Assembly: GCA_917880885.1 (NCBI GenBank)
Contig: OU862915.1
Span: 38,510,676-38,574,675, forward strand
Direction: 5' to 3'
DNA length: 64,000 nt
Source: Limnephilus marmoratus
Lineage: Eukaryota > Arthropoda > Insecta > Trichoptera > Limnephilidae
A program made the translations under genes and the position numbers. The notes below the pieces were generated by a model. The model was not told the DNA's origin. It ran no database searches and was given only the letters and a program-made list of their open reading frames with translations. Positions 58,602 through 64,000 of this stretch are shown here, in pieces. How positions within the stretch are numbered: the first letter of the stretch is position 1; every line of letters begins with the position of its first letter.

Positions 58602-59015
58602 ACGGCCGGCGTAGTCCAGCGGTAAGGCTCTTGACTAGCACACCTAAGGTGGCGGGATCGAATCCCGGCGTGGCAAATAAATTTTATTTGATTGATTTGT
58701 GTTATTTCACAATTTATTCATTTAAAATAATATATAGTATATTTGCGGCACGTTCCAGAGTGGAAGATACTCTCAGTATCTCCCCGGTGTAAGACCACCA
58801 TTCCGTATTGAAACGTTGCTTAAAATGGCATTAGCCGTATTTGGTGACCACATCTGAATAGTCAGGTACTACCCCACCTTCCTCTTCCCTATCTCCTTTC
58901 CCTCCCCACCACCTTCAGCTTCACAACATACCCCAATTGAGGATGCCACAGTCTTACTGGCTTCAGACGGGAGCAGTTGGGACTCTTGTGCGATATGCAA
59001 ATAAATAAAAAAAAC
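58602..59015 (+). mobile_element. SINE-A, best-preserved copy
   Basis: The tRNA-like head GGCCGGCGTAGTCCAGCGGT carries box A. Box B GGATCGAATCC is at 58655-58665. Then 'GCGTGGCAAATAAATTTTAT', body 'GGTGTAAGACCACCATTC', CT-rich segment 58865-58910, 'GGGACTCTTGTGCGATATG' and an A-rich tail. About 410 bp, a plausible consensus for the family. Confidence 0.9.
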
Positions 59016-59098
59016 AAAATATAATTTAAATTAATTACTGTCGAATTTCGACCATTGGGCGACCACTACTAGTATTTATCATTACGGCATCTATGTAT

Positions 59099-59422
59099 AC
59101 TTTAACCAGTGATTCCCGACATTATTTGGAGTCAAAAATGTAAATGAAATTTTGGTCTCCGGTGACTTTTTTTGATCACTTTTTTTTTTCAAAATTTTTT
59201 TCATAAAAATCAAACAAAAAAAAATTCTTCCGCATGTCGTCGCTGGTCACTTAGCCGGGTGTCCGACGAACCTCTTACCCCGCCACCAACTGTTCAACAA
59301 CTACCATTTTTTATGTTTTTGTAAAAATGTCACCGGAGACCAAAATTTCATTTACATTTTTACTCCAAATAATGTCAGGAATCACTGGTTAAAGTAAGTC
59401 AAGTACGTCCCTTAACATCCTG
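59099..59422. mobile_element. CAGGGTG MITE, end-truncated copy
   Basis: The right end is intact (CATCCTG then TA at 59423-59424). The left copy of the repeat begins only at ACTTTAACCAGTGATTCC, so about 25 bp of the left end are missing. The interior is inverted relative to 31894. Confidence 0.85.
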
Positions 59423-59748
59423 TAGTTTATTGTTTTACTGTGATATTATATTATTCATTGCCAGTAACTATAATTTAACCAGCTGTTAAAATTTTATGTG
59501 TTTAAACGTTCTTTCTCGTTAAACCAAGGATAATTAAATAAATAAAAAGTTTTTAATCCTTTGTCTTATTTTTATGAAGGTACTGAAGGGGCGAATGAAC
59601 GCGGTTAAAACTGAAGCAAATTTTGTCAACTGACGGTGAAATTCGTCGTTAAAATTACGTGGTTTTATATTAATCAAAATATTAAGCTTGCATGTCTGAA
59701 CCAGAGTAATGAAGCTGTTTATCAAGGCGACATTTAAATCATATAAAG
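59423..59748. other. No recognisable feature
   Basis: AT-rich, non-coding. Confidence 0.4.
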
Positions 59749-59760
59749 TACTTATAACTT

Positions 59761-60452
59761 GGATACGATTTTAGATTTTCACGGCTAAAAATATTTTGAT
59801 GCTTTCTTTCCTCAACAGTCTAGCAATTGTGTCTGTCACATTGTGAACATAAGGTAGGAAAGCACAGTCTTTAGAATCTTGTTCAATTCTGTCTTCGTTT
59901 GGTGTAGATTTGGCTCTTATTATTTGCCTTGTCTGCCTTATTGGGTAACCGTTACGCTCCAGTGCATCGGTGAGCTCTGTAAGTTCCCCTCCAATTTTTG
60001 GTTCTTCACATATTCTGGTCGCTTGGGTTACCAACGTATAGATAAGTCCTCTCTTCTACGCGGTGGTGATGCTGGGTGGTGATGCGAATCAGCATGTACA
60101 TACCGATTTGTATGCGTTGGTTTCCTATACACTGCGTGTCCTAGGCAATCATTATTTTCGCATCACTTCCACATCTAGAAAAGGCAGGATTTTGTGGTTA
60201 TTTTCCAGCTCCATTGTGAACTTAATTTTACTGTGAAGTGAATTAAGATGGTCTAGAAACTCGACACAGCTTCGGCTGTTCCAAAGGTATGGTGGCGTTA
60301 TGTCGATGATGTCTTCGCCATTTGGCCTCATGGAACAGAGAAACTGAACGAACTGAATCCCTGATGATGGACACTGTAACTCTGTCCTAAAAGTTGACTA
60401 AAGGAGGAGGTAGCGCAACACGGCGTAACACCCCAAAACTAAATAACAAAAA
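59761..60452. pseudogene. Penelope-like element with inverted RT fragments
   Basis: 692-bp insertion with perfect direct repeat TACTTATAACTT (59749-59760 and 60453-60464). On the minus strand from about 60266 it encodes the region after the RT active site: [35 protein letters not shown], a [22 protein letters not shown] block (frameshifts), ATRICEEPKIGGELTELTDA, LERNGYPIRQ, LPYVHNVTDTIARLLRKESI. It then joins the common 3' tail. On the plus strand from about 60270 it encodes the preceding part, VWWRYVDDVFAIWPHGTEKL, which runs into the hammerhead-like core at 60361 and the terminal AACACCCC block. YVDD is the RT catalytic motif of Penelope-like elements. The GIY-YIG endonuclease is not present. 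Confidence 0.9.
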
Positions 60453-60464
60453 TACTTATAACTT

Positions 60465-60998
60465 ACACAAACTTTAAAAAATAAGTACTCAAATAAAAAC
60501 CGATTACGTATATTAAAAATAATTTCGATCTATTATAAACTATGCAAAGGTTGTATGAGGAAACCGGGAGGAGTTTTATCCGTACAAATGTATTCCCCAA
60601 TTTCCTCTTTGGATTTTGACACTTCTGCAAATATTTTTTTACAAATGTTTTAAATCGGTACGGTTTTGGAGGAGAAAATGGGAAATACAAGATCTCGATT
60701 TTGATGATTTTTTTAGAAATTATCAGCCTGAGTTGCAGTTGTCCCTTTCGCTTCGGAGGAGTAAGAGCGACAGTGACAGCAACAGTTTGATAAAATACCT
60801 ATTGTGTAAATTTATCGGCGATCGGATTTCCTTTTAATACACAGGCCGAAAAATAAAAACAAAACTTAAAATTTTCTCGAATTTCGCAATTTCAAACTTT
60901 TGTTCACAGATTAAATTGACTCTTGTTAACTGGCAGCGTTCTTTCCATGGTGAGCTCTAGACCTTGAAATGCCTACTAAATGCTTTTATGCATATGCT
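60465..60998. other. No recognisable feature
   Basis: A 73-codon frame without a recognisable domain; non-coding in appearance. Confidence 0.4.
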
Positions 60999-60999
60999 T

Positions 61000-61932
61000 A
61001 GTGTCCGACCGAAACAGGACTTAACAACTTTTCCACCGAAACCGAATCTCCGGTGTCTGTCTCAATTTCGGCCGAAACTGAAACCGAAACTATTTTAGAC
61101 ATTTAAAAATTGACTGTGTACTGTTATTTGGCATATTTTTTACACTTATTCAGACAGTTAAAACGTGTTTAATAAAATAAATAAAAAACAATAATTAAAG
61201 TATGTGAAAATATTATTTTTTTTTTTTATATAACTTCTATAAAATAAACAAAATTTATAAAAAAATAACAAGACATGTCAACTATTTCTTGGAATAAAAA
61301 TTTGTCGATAATTAAAACTTATGTTATAAAGGAAGGACCTCATTAATTGGGTATTTTAATTTCTATTGCGTTTAAAATCACAAAATTCTTTTTATTCGTA
61401 TTAAATGAAATAAAAAACAATAATTGAAGTATGTAAAAAAAGATATATTTCTTTATATTACTGCTATAAAACAAATCAAAATTAACAAACATGTTAACTA
61501 CTTCTTGGAACAATCATTTGTCAATAATTAACACTTAAAGGAAGGACCTCATTAATTGAGTATTTTGCTCATGATGGCGGGTGACATACGAGCCACGAAC
61601 TCACCCGAAGTCAGCCGAACAAAGAAGTAGTTAACAAGTTTTGATATTTTTTATAATTTTTTTTTTGTTTTATAGAAGTAATATTAAAAAAGTATTATTT
61701 TTTCACATCCATCAATAATTTTTTTAAATTTATTTAATTTTTAACACGTGTTAACTGTTTGAATAAGAGTAAAAAAAGGCCATATAACAGTAAACAATCG
61801 ATTTTTAACATGTCTAAAAAAGTTTCGGTTTCTGCAGATTTCCTGCCGAAACCGAAACTGATGCTGGAACCAGATTTTTTTGCCGAAACTTGCCGAAACC
61901 GAAACCAAAACCGATCCTTCGGTCAGTCTCTA
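61000..61932. mobile_element. hAT-like fold-back element
   Basis: Ends TAGTGTCCGACCGAAAC and (reverse) TAGAGACTGACCGAAGG. The arms share 'CCGAAACTGAAACCGAAACT', 'TTAGACAT', 'TATTCAGACAGTTAA' / 'TTAACTGTTTGAATA' and 'ATAACTTCTATAAAA'. GAAACC-rich ends and an AG.G-type terminus suggest hAT. A clear 8-bp duplication is not visible. The left half contains a direct repeat of about 160-180 bp (about 61183-61360 and 61411-61570). Confidence 0.7.
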
Positions 61933-62989
61933 TTTTATATACATTAAATCAACGAATCGAGCATGCTTAGTTGAAATTGAAATCTACATAAACCCCACTA
62001 AAATATACAGAAACGACGCGGCTAAGTTTAGTAGATTCTTGTACTGATGGCTGCGTCAAAACTTAATGCCGAAAACCATATTAATTTGACTAATAATCAT
62101 ACTCCAACAACGGCCTGAAGACAGGAGCGCGAAACATGGTATCACTTTTACATACGATATACCATACATACGAATACTCTCTGAGACACAGTAAAAATAG
62201 ACTTATCAAGGAAATCGGTCAATACAATGCACCTAGTGACTTTACTTTCAGATATACACACAGACTACCTAAACATATCCTGATGAACCTGAACCACATC
62301 TGGTATGAACCAGATTCAGACTCGGACGACTGAGCGAGCAGTAGGTATTCCTAACCACCAGACGTCCTTCCCCTATAACTTATGTTGATATATATCTATT
62401 TATATATCTAGATAATATTGTACAATATGTGTGTTTATGTATGTCTATTTTAAAATCCCCATTAAGTATATATTTCACATAAAAACAGACACATATACCC
62501 CACACCATACAATGCAGGATTTCATATACTGAAATCACTGAAGGCCGCCCAGTTTCATGTTGACTGTCGGCCGTTTCTTCTCGGATGAGGTTTTTCATGG
62601 TTTCCTCATTCCCGAAGGCAAATGCGGAAGAACTCCAAATTAAAAGTACATGACCGCCTCCTTCTCACTCCCAAAATAACACAAACAGACACGTATGTAT
62701 ATATGGCCGTCGATCGCTAGCTCCAATGATGAGGATTGATGTTGAGTCTGGACGAAACTTGCAATTTTAGTAGGATTTTTAGATAACAATTTTTCCCTAC
62801 CGATGAAACACAAGGCCTTTATAGCCAGGTAATATTTTACATGAAGTAAAAATTGCAAGACGCAAATGACGCCATTCTATTTATAAAGAACATTAACTTT
62901 AAATTCAGTAAATTTAAATGATTCATCTCTTCAAGAAATATAAGAATCTAGTAAATGAAAAAAAAAGTACATCACCGCAACCAACTCAT
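61933..62989. other. Unassigned; weak hammerhead-like phrase at 62115
   Basis: 62115-62135 reads CTGAAGA...GAAAC, but no stem II is possible in the bases between. The following 65-codon frame (62136-62333, ending in an acidic Asp/Ser run) has no recognisable domain. Confidence 0.3.
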
Positions 62990-63120
62990 CTACATATATT
63001 ACGGAAATTGTAAAGCTGTCCGAAACGTTAGCTAAAAAAGGAGTAATCGTAAAACGAACATACTTTTCCAAATAAATCACGATGACATTTCTGGCTGTGA
63101 ATATTTCAAACCAAATACGA
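62990..63120 (+). mobile_element. Degenerate Penelope terminus
   Basis: 'GCTGTCCGAAACGTTAGCTA', then diverged sequence, then 'GGCTGTGAATATTTCAAACC'. Same order as the single-arm copy at 52130. The CTGATGA half is lost. Confidence 0.65.
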
Positions 63121-63690
63121 TTGTATAACCTGTCCACGCCTCATAAATCGCATCGTTATTCTATGTGTTAATGTGTAACGGACAAACTTATCAAACGGCC
63201 TTAAAGTTTTAACGGTTAAATGGCGTCAGTGGGTAATATAAACCACAGCGGAAATATCCGCAATTTATTTGAGTGCCAACTCCGTGTTCACTGTTCACCC
63301 TGTCGCTGTGGCTGGAAAGAAACCTTTACTCCGATGATAAAATGCCTTATTTTGTAGGATGTTGCAACGGAATCAAGATTAACAGTTTTGGGTTGTGTAA
63401 TAATAGTTGCAAAAGAAATATGTAATTTGGGAATTCACGCTAAAGAATATTAATTACAATAATTAGATACTCAACTTGCAGTCGACGATAAATTGCAAAT
63501 CAATTGGACTGAAATCAATAATTCAGAATATAATCAAAAAAGTATGGCGTTTCAATATGACAACTATGGGGGTATGCTAACAGTAGAATCTGGTAATTAA
63601 TTTGACTCACCTGAATTTTCCACAGCACGATCTTGTTATGTTATTATGGCACCGATAAATTATTTGGCTGAGCACATGCACAAGTCTCCG
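63121..63690. other. No recognisable feature
   Basis: Non-coding, no shared repeat. Confidence 0.4.
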
Positions 63691-63696
63691 TTTGGA

Positions 63697-63965
63697 TCGA
63701 TATTAAAGAACCGAGGCTTCAATAAGGTGTTGGCCAGGTGTCAATGGCTGCATGAATTACTTAAATAGGCACTAATTACTCACATTGAGAGATCACTAGA
63801 TTGTTAATATCTGCACGTATGTTTCTTTAGCATGGTCGATATTAAGAACTGAGAGATCAACTCCCTTATGAGTTGATCATTGCACTGGTTCCTAAATTCT
63901 TAACAGTCGATATTTGATGCACCGAGAGATCACTGAGGTGATCATTGCACAGCACATTGATTCTT
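63697..63965. repeat. Diverged tandem repeat with small hairpins
   Basis: Units keyed by 'GTCGATATT...GAGAGATCA': 'GAGAGAT' occurs at 63787, 63851 and 63924, with 'TGATCATTGCAC' following in the last two. The stem differs between units but stays paired (GATCAACTC/GAGTTGATC against GATCAC/GTGATC). Confidence 0.6.
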
Positions 63966-64000
63966 CCTTGGGAGTTATTGTTCCGCAACATTACAGGTGG

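Noticed and set aside
58602..58675. tRNA gene
   Set aside because: A and B boxes are present, but the acceptor stem does not close and the sequence continues into a dispersed SINE body.
62115..62135. Third hammerhead-type core
   Set aside because: CTGAAGA and GAAAC are present, but the bases between cannot form stem II.
1..64000. CRISPR array, prokaryotic operon, phage or rRNA
   Set aside because: No regularly spaced direct repeats with unique spacers, no ribosome-binding-site-led gene strings, no rRNA signatures; all repeats are of eukaryotic transposon type.

Overview
This is an AT-rich, gene-poor stretch of animal nuclear DNA, most likely from an arthropod and probably an insect. The evidence is a short TTAGG-type telomeric motif at position 76, PIF/Harbinger-, piggyBac- and mariner-like elements with their target-site duplications, RTE-, Jockey/CR1- and Penelope-like retroelement remains, and several tRNA-derived SINEs. 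I recognise no intact host protein-coding gene, rRNA or functional tRNA. Almost every long open frame lies inside a repeat. Species and order cannot be fixed from the sequence.

Layout. 0.1-0.9 kb: a 15-bp minisatellite with an 89-bp higher-order period next to TTAGG repeats. 5-13.9 kb: SINE-A, repeat B, a Penelope fold-back, a mariner-type relic, palindromic MITEs and two abutting J-type repeats, one holding a 500-bp pyrimidine tract. 15-28 kb: non-LTR reverse-transcriptase relics on both strands, two Harbinger-type MITEs in tandem, RTE 3' ends, a decayed mariner (24.2-25.3 kb) and a second Penelope fold-back. 29.6-34.9 kb: the endonuclease/RT N-terminal half and the RT C-terminal half of non-LTR elements, separated by 2.7 kb that holds a MITE and other repeats. 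35-40 kb: repeat B copies and a second decayed mariner. 40-53.7 kb: more SINEs, a piggyBac-type MITE, three Penelope insertions, a tRNA-head palindrome and a 150-bp tandem repeat. 54-63 kb: a 0.9-kb giant fold-back, a second copy of the CAGGGTG MITE, a rearranged Penelope RT fragment and a hAT-like fold-back.

The most notable signal is a family of short Penelope-like (PLE) insertions at 6422-6694, 27250-27432, 49134-49294, 52130-52265, 52665-52920 and 59761-60452. Each is bounded by a direct repeat of 8-14 bp. All carry at least part of a hammerhead-ribozyme-like core. Five of the six are head-to-head inverted, that is, the 5' part is inverted relative to a common 3' end. One of them carries Penelope RT coding sequence (YVDD motif), which identifies the family. 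This fits Penelope-type retrotransposition with very frequent 5' inversion, with the inverted repeat created as part of the insertion.
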